A stretch of DNA of 64,000 nucleotides from Aquimarina muelleri DSM 19832 (lineage in GTDB: Bacteria > Bacteroidota > Bacteroidia > Flavobacteriales > Flavobacteriaceae). Under the pieces are notes generated by a model. That model was not told the origin of the DNA. It was given only the letters and a program-made list of their open reading frames with translations, and ran no database searches. The stretch lies in assembly GCF_000430665.1 (NCBI RefSeq), contig NZ_AUML01000005.1, forward strand, positions 62,001 to 126,000, written 5' to 3'. Each line of letters starts with the position of its first letter. The stretch's first letter is position 1. The position numbers and the translations under genes are program-made. This document shows positions 39,379 through 47,145 of the stretch, piece by piece.

Positions 39379-39550
39379 TTTGAATTTACTGGAAAAGAAA
39401 ATTAATATTTTTTTTGTTTCAGTGAAGAAGAAAAGCTTATGCCAGACTCGATCTGGTATTAAGTATAGATGGGCTACGGTTTGTATTTATTCTGAAATTG
39501 AGGTATAAAAAGAACATTTCATTCCAGTAAATTCAAATCATAAATGGTAT
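39379..39550. repeat. MITE-like dispersed repeat, copy 2
   Basis: The core is 39379-39537 (159 bp), with 16-bp perfect terminal inverted repeats: TTTGAATTTACTGGAA on the left and its complement on the right. The right side continues to AAATGGTAT at 39550 as in copy 1, while the outer left part has decayed. It is strongly similar to copy 1. It occupies the 3' half of the 534-bp gap before the HD-hydrolase gene; the 5' half shows nothing else. Confidence 0.85.
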
Positions 39551-39563
39551 AAAATATAGCAAA

Positions 39564-40217
39564 CTACAGTTTTCCTTCCCATTCTTTATAGAACTGTTCT
39601 AAGAACTGTTCCATAAACACATGACGTTTTTCTGCTAGTTCTTTACCAGTTTGGGTATTCATTCTGTCTTTAAGAAGTAATAATTTTTCGTAGAAGTGAT
39701 TTATTGTTGGTGCTTTTGAAGATTTATACTCTTCCTTACTCATACTAAGGTTAGGAGCAATCTCTGGATCATATAATGCTCTGTTTTTAAATCCACCGTA
39801 GTTAAAACATCTTGCAACACCAATAGCACCAATAGCATCTAATCGGTCTGCATCTTGTATAACATCTAATTCTGGAGATTTAAATTTTTGATCCGTATTC
39901 CCTCCTTTAAATGAAATGTTTTCAATAATCTTAATTACGTGCTCAATAACATCGTTACTAATTTTTAGAGTATTCAAAAATTCTGTTGCCACTTTAGGTC
40001 CTATAGTTTCATCTCCTTCATGAAATTTAGAATCTGCAATATCATGTAATAAAGCTCCTAAAGAAACTATAAAAAGATTTACTTTTTCTCCTTCAGAAAT
40101 TAACAAGGCATTTTTAAATACTCTCTGGATATGAAACCAATCATGACCTCCTTCGGCTCCAGAGAGTTTATCTTTTACAAAAAGTATAGTTTTAGATATA
40201 ATCTGATCTTCAGTCAC
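39564..40217 (-). CDS. HD-domain phosphohydrolase
   Basis: 217 residues. Metal-binding HD motifs: GGHDWFHIQRVFKNAL (His), LGALLHDIADSKFHEG (His-Asp) and DVIQDADRLDAIGAIGVAR (Asp). It resembles YpgQ/YedJ-like predicted nucleotide or pyrophosphate hydrolases. Substrate unknown. It ends the group desaturase-acyltransferase-HD on the minus strand; the desaturase ends 10 bases upstream. Confidence 0.87.
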   Translation of the reverse strand: MTEDQIISKTILFVKDKLSGAEGGHDWFHIQRVFKNALLISEGEKVNLFIVSLGALLHDIADSKFHEGDETIGPKVATEFLNTLKISNDVIEHVIKIIENISFKGGNTDQKFKSPELDVIQDADRLDAIGAIGVARCFNYGGFKNRALYDPEIAPNLSMSKEEYKSSKAPTINHFYEKLLLLKDRMNTQTGKELAEKRHVFMEQFLEQFYKEWEGKL

Positions 40218-40227
40218 CGAAAACGTA

Positions 40228-41223
40228 TTACTTCACCATTGCTGGTTGTACCCATTTAAATTCAAAAATATCTTCCGGAATAACCAACCTTTCACTAATA
40301 CGTTGCATTCTAGAAGGTAATTTCATTAAATAATCACGTGCTCTTTCTGCCTCATCAGTAAGATCCATTATTTTATCAATCTCCCATCTATCAATAAGAC
40401 GTTGCATAATATCGATATAATCTTGTGAGGTGTATACTCCTATTCGTTGCGCCGACCATGAAAAATCTTCGAAAGCACTACCCGCAGCCTGTCCTGATTC
40501 TCTAAGAAAATGTGCTGGCATGACAATCTTCTTTTTCATCATATCACTAAATGCAATCATCATCTGGCTTGGATCTACTTCAAAAATACTTCTAACAAAC
40601 TCACTATATGCGTTATGATGACGCATCTCATCTCCTGCTATAATCTTACACATCTTGGATAAAGACTTGTTAGAGTACTCTTTTGCTAGTTTTGCTACTC
40701 TATTATGAGAAATATAGGTAGCTAATTCTTGAAAACTAGTATATACAAAGTTTTTATATGGGTCTCTATCTGTCCCTATATCAAAACCATCACTAATTAA
40801 ATGCTGTGTGGTTCTTTCTACCTCAATCATGTTTACTCTACCTGATAAATACAAATATTTATTTAATACATCTCCATGACGATTTTCTTCTCCACTCCAG
40901 TAGCGAGTCCATCTTGACCATGCATTTCCGCCTTCTTGTTGGTTTATTCCTTCTACATCCATTAACCAAGATTCATAGGTAGGCAATGCTTCTTCCGTTA
41001 TTGTGTCTCCTACTAAAACTACCCAAAAATCATATGGAAGTTCTTTTGCTAATTCTCTTAACTCTTTAACCTCATCAAAAAAAGTATCTTCATTTTGAGA
41101 ATCTGGCAAAAAATCGGTTGGTTGCCATATTTTATCTACCGGAATCAAGAATTTATCTATAAAAGAATCTACCTTCTTTTCCAGCAATTGCATTACCTCT
41201 AATCTTATATTGTCTAAAGCCAT
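40228..41223 (-). CDS. Acyl-ACP desaturase (ferritin-like di-iron)
   Basis: 331 residues, the length of plant-type stearoyl-ACP desaturases. The two di-iron EExxH-type motifs are visible: EENRHGDVLNKYLYLSG and DEMRHHNAYSEFV. It puts a double bond into acyl chains on acyl carrier protein in the cytoplasm and so sets membrane fluidity. It lies between the acyltransferase (upstream, 11 bases) and HD hydrolase (10 bases), probably one operon for lipid metabolism. Confidence 0.93.
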   Translation of the reverse strand: MALDNIRLEVMQLLEKKVDSFIDKFLIPVDKIWQPTDFLPDSQNEDTFFDEVKELRELAKELPYDFWVVLVGDTITEEALPTYESWLMDVEGINQQEGGNAWSRWTRYWSGEENRHGDVLNKYLYLSGRVNMIEVERTTQHLISDGFDIGTDRDPYKNFVYTSFQELATYISHNRVAKLAKEYSNKSLSKMCKIIAGDEMRHHNAYSEFVRSIFEVDPSQMMIAFSDMMKKKIVMPAHFLRESGQAAGSAFEDFSWSAQRIGVYTSQDYIDIMQRLIDRWEIDKIMDLTDEAERARDYLMKLPSRMQRISERLVIPEDIFEFKWVQPAMVK

Positions 41224-41234
41224 TATAATTGATG

Positions 41235-41975
41235 TTACGTTCTGATTGCTAAAGTAATCCTTTCTTGTATTTTTTTCAATAATATTTCTGGTTCTTTATC
41301 AATTAATAAAGGCTCTTGAACCTCTAATGTTAAATGTATACCTATTCCCATAGGAAAATTACCAAATCTTACTAATTTCCAACTATTATTTATAGTTATT
41401 GGTACTACTAATGCATTTGGAGCATTTTTAAATAATATTTTTAAACCAGTTGGAGCAAATTCTTTTGGTTCTCCATTTCTACTTCGAGTACCTTCTGGAA
41501 AAATCACTGCCGAAAAACTATTATCCGAAATAAATTTTCCAAATTTGGATAGTGCAGGTATAGATTGTTTTGGATTTTTTCTATCTATAAGAACATTTCC
41601 TCCGTATTTTAAATTAAAGGATATACTTGGGATTCCTTTACCTAGCTCAATCTTAGAAATAAACTTTGGCTTATGTTTACGTAAAAACCAAGATATTAAA
41701 GGAATATCAAACATACTTTGATGGTTGGATACTATTATTAAGGATTGTTTTTTTGGTAATTTATAGGGCTTTTTAAAGCTAAATGTTACACCTAGAAGGT
41801 GTAAGCATCGCAACAAACATAGATTCATAATATTTACTACTCCTCTATGCAATTTAGCTCCCCCTAATTTTACTCCTAACCATTGTAATGGTTGAAAAAC
41901 TACTAGTGTTAGTCCAAAAAATAAATAAAAAACTACAGAAAGCGGATAGCTAAGTATCTTTTTTATTGCTCCCAT
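41235..41975 (-). CDS. 1-acyl-glycerol-3-phosphate acyltransferase
   Basis: 246 residues. PlsC-family motifs: NHQSMFDIPLI (HxxxxD), GGNVLIDRKNP and FPEGTRSRNG. It acylates lysophosphatidic acid or a related glycerolipid at the inner membrane; a hydrophobic N-terminal segment (residues ~9-30) anchors it. First gene of the lipid operon with the acyl-ACP desaturase. Confidence 0.92.
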   Translation of the reverse strand: MGAIKKILSYPLSVVFYLFFGLTLVVFQPLQWLGVKLGGAKLHRGVVNIMNLCLLRCLHLLGVTFSFKKPYKLPKKQSLIIVSNHQSMFDIPLISWFLRKHKPKFISKIELGKGIPSISFNLKYGGNVLIDRKNPKQSIPALSKFGKFISDNSFSAVIFPEGTRSRNGEPKEFAPTGLKILFKNAPNALVVPITINNSWKLVRFGNFPMGIGIHLTLEVQEPLLIDKEPEILLKKIQERITLAIRT

Positions 41976-42236
41976 TATTTCTAATTAAAAAAATTTAACT
42001 TATGTGAATCTAGCGCAAGGTCTTACATTATTTTTAGTTGACCAATAGTTTAATGCACTAAATTAAAATGCTTAAAAACACTATATCATATCGTTAAAAA
42101 GTTTCCCATAAACACAATAATTAACTCACTACAAATCATTATTTCGCTAATTATCAATAACATATAAGTCATTTCATTTAACAATCTTGAAAAAAAATCA
42201 TATATTAACGCTATCAAATTCTTAAAACAATATATT

Positions 42237-42386
42237 ATGACAAAAACAATTTTAAACATTAATGGTGTTCAATTATTGAACAAAGAAATATTAAAACAGG
42301 TTAATGCTGGTTTTCGGATAGAGAGGGAAACAGGCTGTAGTTGTAATGGAAACGAAAACAACAATCCTCCTTGCGATATGTGTTAA
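42237..42386 (+). CDS. 49-residue leader-type peptide, possible bacteriocin/RiPP precursor
   Basis: The peptide begins MTKTILNINGVQLLNKEILK and continues QVNAGF; this resembles the Bacteroidota double-glycine leader (K-x-IL-x-L-x-G-x-x-x-LxKxE-x-K-x-I-x-GG), with AG in place of GG. The rest is a short core with four Cys (TGCSC and CDMC at the very end), separated by an Asn-rich stretch and PP. It is followed 16 bases later by a perfect terminator, which supports real expression. No modification enzyme or exporter lies next to it, so function is inferred from shape only. Confidence 0.6.
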   Translation: MTKTILNINGVQLLNKEILKQVNAGFRIERETGCSCNGNENNNPPCDMC

Positions 42387-42402
42387 ACTATTATTGTATA
42401 AA

Positions 42403-42433
42403 AAAGGGTGTTTTAAAAACCAAAACACCCTTT
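42403..42433. terminator. Bidirectional terminator after the small peptide gene
   Basis: A 12-bp stem (AAAGGGTGTTTT at 42403-42414 with 42422-42433) and a 7-base loop. It serves both the small peptide gene and the convergent bacilliredoxin gene. Confidence 0.82.
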
Positions 42434-42440
42434 AAATTTT

Positions 42441-42851
42441 CTAACAGTATTCGTTATATGCATCTTTAAGATTTTCTGCTATCATTTCTGCAGGACGACC
42501 TTCGATATGATGGCGTTCTAACATATGTACAAGTTCCCCGTTTCTAAACAGCGCCATAGAAGGTGAAGATGGAGGAAATGGCACCATAAAACCTCTTGCT
42601 TTATCTGTTGCTTCTTTATCTACACCTGCAAAAACTGTTACTAAATTATCTGGTTTTTTACTATTATTTAATGAAGACTTTGCTCCAGGACGAGCATTTG
42701 CTGCTGCGCAACCGCATACCGAGTTTACAACCACTAATGTAGTTCCTTCTTTTGCTATTGCTGCTTCAACAGCTTCTTCTGTATGTAATTCTTCAAAGCC
42801 AATACTTGTAAGATCTTCGCGCATTGGTTTAACTAAATCTGCTGGGTACAT
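42441..42851 (-). CDS. BrxA/BrxB family bacilliredoxin (YphP/YqiW-like)
   Basis: 136 residues. Thioredoxin-fold protein with the CGC motif (VVVNSVCGCAAANARPG) characteristic of YphP/YqiW bacilliredoxins, followed by FAGVDKEATDKARGFM and PPSSPSMALFRNGELV. These proteins reduce mixed disulfides between proteins and a low-molecular-weight thiol (bacillithiol in Firmicutes; bacillithiol is also reported in some Bacteroidota). A -7 promoter element (TAGATTTG) is on the minus strand at 42974-42981. Confidence 0.92.
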   Translation of the reverse strand: MYPADLVKPMREDLTSIGFEELHTEEAVEAAIAKEGTTLVVVNSVCGCAAANARPGAKSSLNNSKKPDNLVTVFAGVDKEATDKARGFMVPFPPSSPSMALFRNGELVHMLERHHIEGRPAEMIAENLKDAYNEYC

Positions 42852-43394
42852 ATTTTTTATTTTTTCATCTATTAATATTCTACTAATTCTTTAATTGTAA
42901 GTATAAATAACCAATACATACTTTGGTTTTGATTACCCAATTATATTGCTTCATCTTCTATTACAATTAGATGCAAATCTACAAATTATGTACCACATAA
43001 GGATACCTGACAAGTAGTCGTACAGTCTTTTTGCATTTATATCAAAAATTAAGCGTTTTATTACCTCCAAATTGTAATAGATCCAGAATAATAAATACTA
43101 ATTTCTTGTAAAGAACAAAAAAGTATCTTTTAATAAATAGTAGCTTTGTTCTACAAAACAACTGAACTACTAGTTATTTAATCGATTACCATCCGTTTTG
43201 GTACCTGAAGTTGATTGTTTAATCAAAAAATGCTTTCGACACAAACCTTCAAGGTAACCTAAAACCTTGAAGATTTAAATTGATGCGATTTGTTAAATAG
43301 GGTTAAAATCTAAAAGAACAAAGCGTAAAATATATCCTTTTTAGAACTTAGCCTAAATAGTTTATCTTTACAGCCCAAAAAAAAATAGTTTTCA
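42852..43394. other. 543-bp intergenic region with a hairpin
   Basis: No gene is seen. It holds the bacilliredoxin promoter (minus-strand TAGATTTG at 42974-42981) and a hairpin near 43244-43272 made of CTTCAAGGT and its complement ACCTTGAAG with an 8-base loop. The hairpin lies about 120 bases before the TerB-DnaJ gene; it has no T-run and could be a regulatory structure. A weak -7 element (TATCTTTA) lies about 30 bases before that gene. Confidence 0.4.
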
Positions 43395-44129
43395 ATGATT
43401 AAATGGTTTACTGCTGTAATAGGATATATATTTTTTAGATTTCCAGGAGCAGTTTTAGGGTTTATATTGGGTAGTTTAATCGACTCTGCAACAAGCAAAA
43501 ACAGCGGTGGTTTTAAAAAAGTATTTACACAAGAAACAGAAGTCACCCCTGCTGATTTTGAACTTAATTTATTGTCGTTATCTTCGATTGTAATTAAAGC
43601 TGACGGAAAAATTAATCAAACAGAATTAGATTATGTGCGACGTTATTTTGTAAGTTCTTATGGTAAAGAACGTGCTAATGCAACTTTTAGAACATTTAAT
43701 GAAATTATAAAAAGCAGAGAGGTTTCTGCTCAACATATATGTCTATATATCACACAACATACTAGATATCCTTCGAGATTACAAATTCTTCATTTTTTAT
43801 TTGGCATTGCAAATGCAGACGGATCAGTAAGTGTTTCTGAAGCTGAAGAAATCCAAAAAATAGCAGGATTTTTAAGAATAAATTTCAAAGATTTTGAAAG
43901 TATTAAAGCTATGTTTTTTAAAACTGGAGATCATGCTTATAAGATTTTAGAAATTGACAAAACCGCCACAGATGCTGATGTAAAAAAAGCTTTTAGAACT
44001 ATGGCAAAAAAATACCATCCTGATAAGGTACAACATATGGATCAAATCCATATAAAAGGAGCAGAAGCAAAATTTAAAGAAGTACAAAAGGCATATGATC
44101 AAATCAAAAAAGAAAGAGGGATTAATTAA
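43395..44129 (+). CDS. TerB-DnaJ protein (DjlA-like co-chaperone)
   Basis: 244 residues. The N-terminus has a membrane segment (WFTAVIGYIFFRFPGAVLGF), the middle has a TerB/DjlA-type helical domain (LSLSSIVIKADGKINQTELDYV ... IANADGSVSVSEAEEIQ), and the last ~65 residues are a J-domain with the diagnostic HPD in AKKYHPDKVQ. It should be membrane-anchored and stimulate DnaK on the cytoplasmic side. The convergent lycopene cyclase gene ends 9 bases after it. Confidence 0.9.
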   Translation: MIKWFTAVIGYIFFRFPGAVLGFILGSLIDSATSKNSGGFKKVFTQETEVTPADFELNLLSLSSIVIKADGKINQTELDYVRRYFVSSYGKERANATFRTFNEIIKSREVSAQHICLYITQHTRYPSRLQILHFLFGIANADGSVSVSEAEEIQKIAGFLRINFKDFESIKAMFFKTGDHAYKILEIDKTATDADVKKAFRTMAKKYHPDKVQHMDQIHIKGAEAKFKEVQKAYDQIKKERGIN

Positions 44130-44138
44130 ACCTTGTAA

Positions 44139-45284
44139 TTAATTTACAAAGAGTCTACTCTTAAGTGCTTTTAAAAACCTACCTGCAGGCAAACTTGTCG
44201 TAATTTTAATCTCTTCTATAATAGTAGTTTCTTCGTCTAGAAATTTTAAAATTTTTGAGCTTTTGTTTCTTGCAAATAATTTTGAAAACAAGGTAGTTCC
44301 TATTTGATTTTCTTTAAATAATACATCTATAAAGAGTAAATCATAATACCAAAATCTTGTTTTAGTTTCAAATTTCGACAGGTCTGTATTTATTTTTAAA
44401 AATGGAATTAATTTTTGTGTTTTTTTTGATGTTATATTAAATGTATATCCCGTACTTGGTTTTGTCCATCCACCTGCAGTACCAATGTATAGTACATTTT
44501 TTGAATTCTGTTTTTTAAAATCATAGCAGGTCATAGGGATACATCCTTGTTCTTTTTCTGTGATTTTATAATTTGCGATTCCTTTTTCTTGCAAATAATT
44601 TTTAATCTCTTCCTCATATTCCTGCTTTTCCAGAAGGTCTTCAGAAAACAAAGTGTACTCAAATAAAGCTTCTGTTTCTGAAAATGGGAGTACATACATA
44701 AATCTTGTATTTCCTTTTTGAGCTACTGTGAAGTCCATAAAAGTGGCTATTTTACTATCAAAAACAGGTGTTTCTGTTTTTACAAACCACCCAACAAAAT
44801 GTTGATTCAAAACAGGGTATTGCTTCTGCTTTTTATAATTAGAAGAAAACATAATGCTATTAAAAACTTTTTTTCCTAAATAGGTTTGGGTATTTGTCTT
44901 TACAACAACCTTATTATTTTCATCGATTAACGATATAACATTTTCCTGAATGATAGTTATATTAGATTTTTTATTTAAAATATCTAATATAAAATCGTAA
45001 AAATCTTTACTTCTAATTAACTTATATTGATATGGCGAAATCTCTATTTGTTTAGAAAAATCTTCACTTCCAAAATAAATAGTATTCCATTTCTTACTTA
45101 TGATTTCTTCCCATATTCCTATATCCTTTTCCCAAAAACACCAAGTACGATCATTTTGATTTTTCACATCTTTATCTATTAATAAAATCTGCTTTTTATC
45201 AAAAAAACAATCTGACACCAAGTGGTACGCTAGCATTAAACCAGAAGCACCAGAACCTAAAATTATATAATCGTATTGTTGCAT
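44139..45284 (-). CDS. crtY: Lycopene beta-cyclase (CrtY type)
   Basis: 381 residues. N-terminal FAD/NAD-type fold (DYIILGSGASGLMLAYHLV), the NDRTWCFWEKD motif, the SNYKKQKQYPVLNQHFVGWF segment, EYTLFSEDLL and the GTAGGWTKPSTGY motif; these define the CrtY/CrtL family. It cyclises lycopene to beta-carotene, leading to the zeaxanthin-type pigments of Flavobacteriaceae. The frame extends to a TTG at 45299, but that overlaps a -7 promoter element (minus-strand TATATTTG, 45297-45304), so the ATG at 45284 is used. Other crt genes are not in the window. Confidence 0.9.
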   Translation of the reverse strand: MQQYDYIILGSGASGLMLAYHLVSDCFFDKKQILLIDKDVKNQNDRTWCFWEKDIGIWEEIISKKWNTIYFGSEDFSKQIEISPYQYKLIRSKDFYDFILDILNKKSNITIIQENVISLIDENNKVVVKTNTQTYLGKKVFNSIMFSSNYKKQKQYPVLNQHFVGWFVKTETPVFDSKIATFMDFTVAQKGNTRFMYVLPFSETEALFEYTLFSEDLLEKQEYEEEIKNYLQEKGIANYKITEKEQGCIPMTCYDFKKQNSKNVLYIGTAGGWTKPSTGYTFNITSKKTQKLIPFLKINTDLSKFETKTRFWYYDLLFIDVLFKENQIGTTLFSKLFARNKSSKILKFLDEETTIIEEIKITTSLPAGRFLKALKSRLFVN

Positions 45285-45379
45285 ATCTTTGGAGATCAAA
45301 TATAGAATGAAAATTTAGCAATTTAATCCTTAATGAAACATTTGAGCTTGTTTTTATATATCTTTAAGATCTATCTCTA

Positions 45380-45808
45380 ATGGTTATGAAAAAATTATTA
45401 TTATTCCTTTTAATTATTATCCCTTTTGTTTCTGTATTATCTCAAGATTCTACAAAAGTAAAAAGCCCTCAAACTCTTTGTAAGCTTAAAGTAGGAAACA
45501 CATTAGAGTTTAATGAAAAAAGTATAAAATTCATGAAAGTTACAGAAGATTCACGATGTCCATCTGATATTACTTGCATTTGGGAAGGAAAAGTTACTTT
45601 ATTAATTGAACTGTATGAGAACAACGCTTTTTTAGAAGAAAAAGAGATTGTTTTTGAAGCCAACAGTAATACTAAAAACAGCCCATTAAGAAAAATATTA
45701 AGTTTAGAGTCTAAAATAATATATCTTTATGATGTAAGTCCTTATCCATCATCTGTCGAAACCCCTATTCTTTCTTCTGAATATTATCTAGAGTTTCTTG
45801 TACAGTAA
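45380..45808 (+). CDS. Secreted protein of unknown function
   Basis: 142 residues with a signal peptide (LLLFLLIIIPFVSVLS, cut before QDS). The mature part has DSRCPSDITCIWEGKVTLLIEL, a Cys-containing pattern seen in many small secreted Bacteroidota proteins, followed by beta-rich sequence. A second ATG lies 6 bases after the first. Function unknown. Single gene. Confidence 0.7.
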   Translation: MVMKKLLLFLLIIIPFVSVLSQDSTKVKSPQTLCKLKVGNTLEFNEKSIKFMKVTEDSRCPSDITCIWEGKVTLLIELYENNAFLEEKEIVFEANSNTKNSPLRKILSLESKIIYLYDVSPYPSSVETPILSSEYYLEFLVQ

Positions 45809-45963
45809 ATTATAATTTAAAAAACTTAAATTATTGAGTTCTCTTTTTTCAGCTTATTCAAAAGATAACAGATCCCGTTATACAATGAATGAAATTAACT
45901 CAACTATCTATTTTAAATACATTTTTCAAACTTTTTAAAATAGAGTTTCATTAACTTTGGAGA

Positions 45964-46881
45964 ATGATATCAAACAAGGCAAAGGCTCATATAGCTTTAT
46001 TGAGCGTTAATATTATTTATGGAGCAAATTACCTTGTAGCCAAAGGATTAATGCCTAACAAAATCGAAGCTTCTGCATTAGTATTTCTTAGAATAAGTGG
46101 TGCTGGTATATTATTTTTAATCCTTAAACTTTTTGTTAAAGAGAAAGTAGATCGAAAGGATATTCCGAGATTAGCTTTATGTGGTTTTCTGGGGGTGGCA
46201 ACAAATCAGTTCTTTTCAATGAATGGACTTAGCCTTACCTCCCCTGTAGATGCTGCTATTATTATTACGGCAATGCCTATTTTTACAGTTATTATTAGTT
46301 ATTTTTTATTAAAAGAAGCGCTAACCACACAACGTATTACAGGAATATCTATAGGTGGTGCAGGAGCTGTTTTATTAATTTATTTAGGGAATTCGGACTT
46401 AGGAACAGGCTCTCTGCTAGGAAATATTTTTGTATGTATAAACGCACTAGCATTTGCTTTTTATTTGGTTATTGTAAAGCCTCTTATGTCAAAATACAAG
46501 CCTATTACAGTAATTGTTTGGACTTTTTTATTTGGATTTATAAGCATGTTCCCTTTTTGTATAGAAAAATTAATCCACACCGATTTCACAACTTTTGTCG
46601 TTTCAAACTGGGTTTCTTTATTTTATGTGGTTATTGGCCCTACTTTTTTGGCGTACTTACTTAATATGTTTGCGTTACAGTTTGTAAAACCCACCGTTTC
46701 TAGTAGTTATATTTATGTACAACCCGCAGTGGCGATGTTGCTTGTTGCTACAATATCCTATCTAGTTGTAGATAGTCAATACAAGGGTGACTTAACCATT
46801 ACAAAACTATTATGCTGTATTTTGATTTTTTGCGGGGTATACTTAATTAGCAGCGGCCCTTTAAAATGGTTTAAAAAATAA
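45964..46881 (+). CDS. EamA-family DMT transporter
   Basis: 305 residues with ten hydrophobic segments in two EamA repeats (ISNKAKAHIALLSVNIIYGA for the first; GSLLGNIFVCINALAFAFYL for the second), as in the drug/metabolite exporter (RhaT/YdcZ-like) family. The substrate is not predictable. A -7 element TAACTTTG at 45952-45959 lies only 4 bases before the ATG, so this transcript may have almost no leader. The FeoB-associated peptide gene ends 36 bases downstream on the other strand. Confidence 0.9.
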   Translation: MISNKAKAHIALLSVNIIYGANYLVAKGLMPNKIEASALVFLRISGAGILFLILKLFVKEKVDRKDIPRLALCGFLGVATNQFFSMNGLSLTSPVDAAIIITAMPIFTVIISYFLLKEALTTQRITGISIGGAGAVLLIYLGNSDLGTGSLLGNIFVCINALAFAFYLVIVKPLMSKYKPITVIVWTFLFGFISMFPFCIEKLIHTDFTTFVVSNWVSLFYVVIGPTFLAYLLNMFALQFVKPTVSSSYIYVQPAVAMLLVATISYLVVDSQYKGDLTITKLLCCILIFCGVYLISSGPLKWFKK

Positions 46882-46916
46882 ACTCTGTTATATTTTTAGA
46901 GAATAAAACATATTAA

Positions 46917-47072
46917 TTAATGGCATCCACATCCTGCTGAATCACCACAAGATTTAGTTGATTTTTTCTTTACGGAAGAAAGAGATGGTTTCCAAAAGAA
47001 TTTTCTAACCAAAAATCCTATTGCCATTGCAAAAATTAATGCTATCAGTATATTTTGTATTAGAATATTCAT
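46917..47072 (-). CDS. FeoB-associated Cys-rich membrane protein
   Basis: 51 residues. One N-terminal membrane segment (NILIQNILIALIFAMAIGFL) is followed by a basic stretch and a Cys/His tail (SCGDSAGCGCH). This is the pattern of the small FeoB-associated proteins that stand in for FeoC in Bacteroidota. It lies 73 bases downstream of feoB on the same strand. A role in ferrous iron uptake is inferred from this position. Confidence 0.82.
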   Translation of the reverse strand: MNILIQNILIALIFAMAIGFLVRKFFWKPSLSSVKKKSTKSCGDSAGCGCH

Positions 47073-47145
47073 TTATTCTTTTTTTATTGTTACACCTATT
47101 ATTTTGTGAATTATAAAGTCGTATAAAACTATATAAACTTATTTT

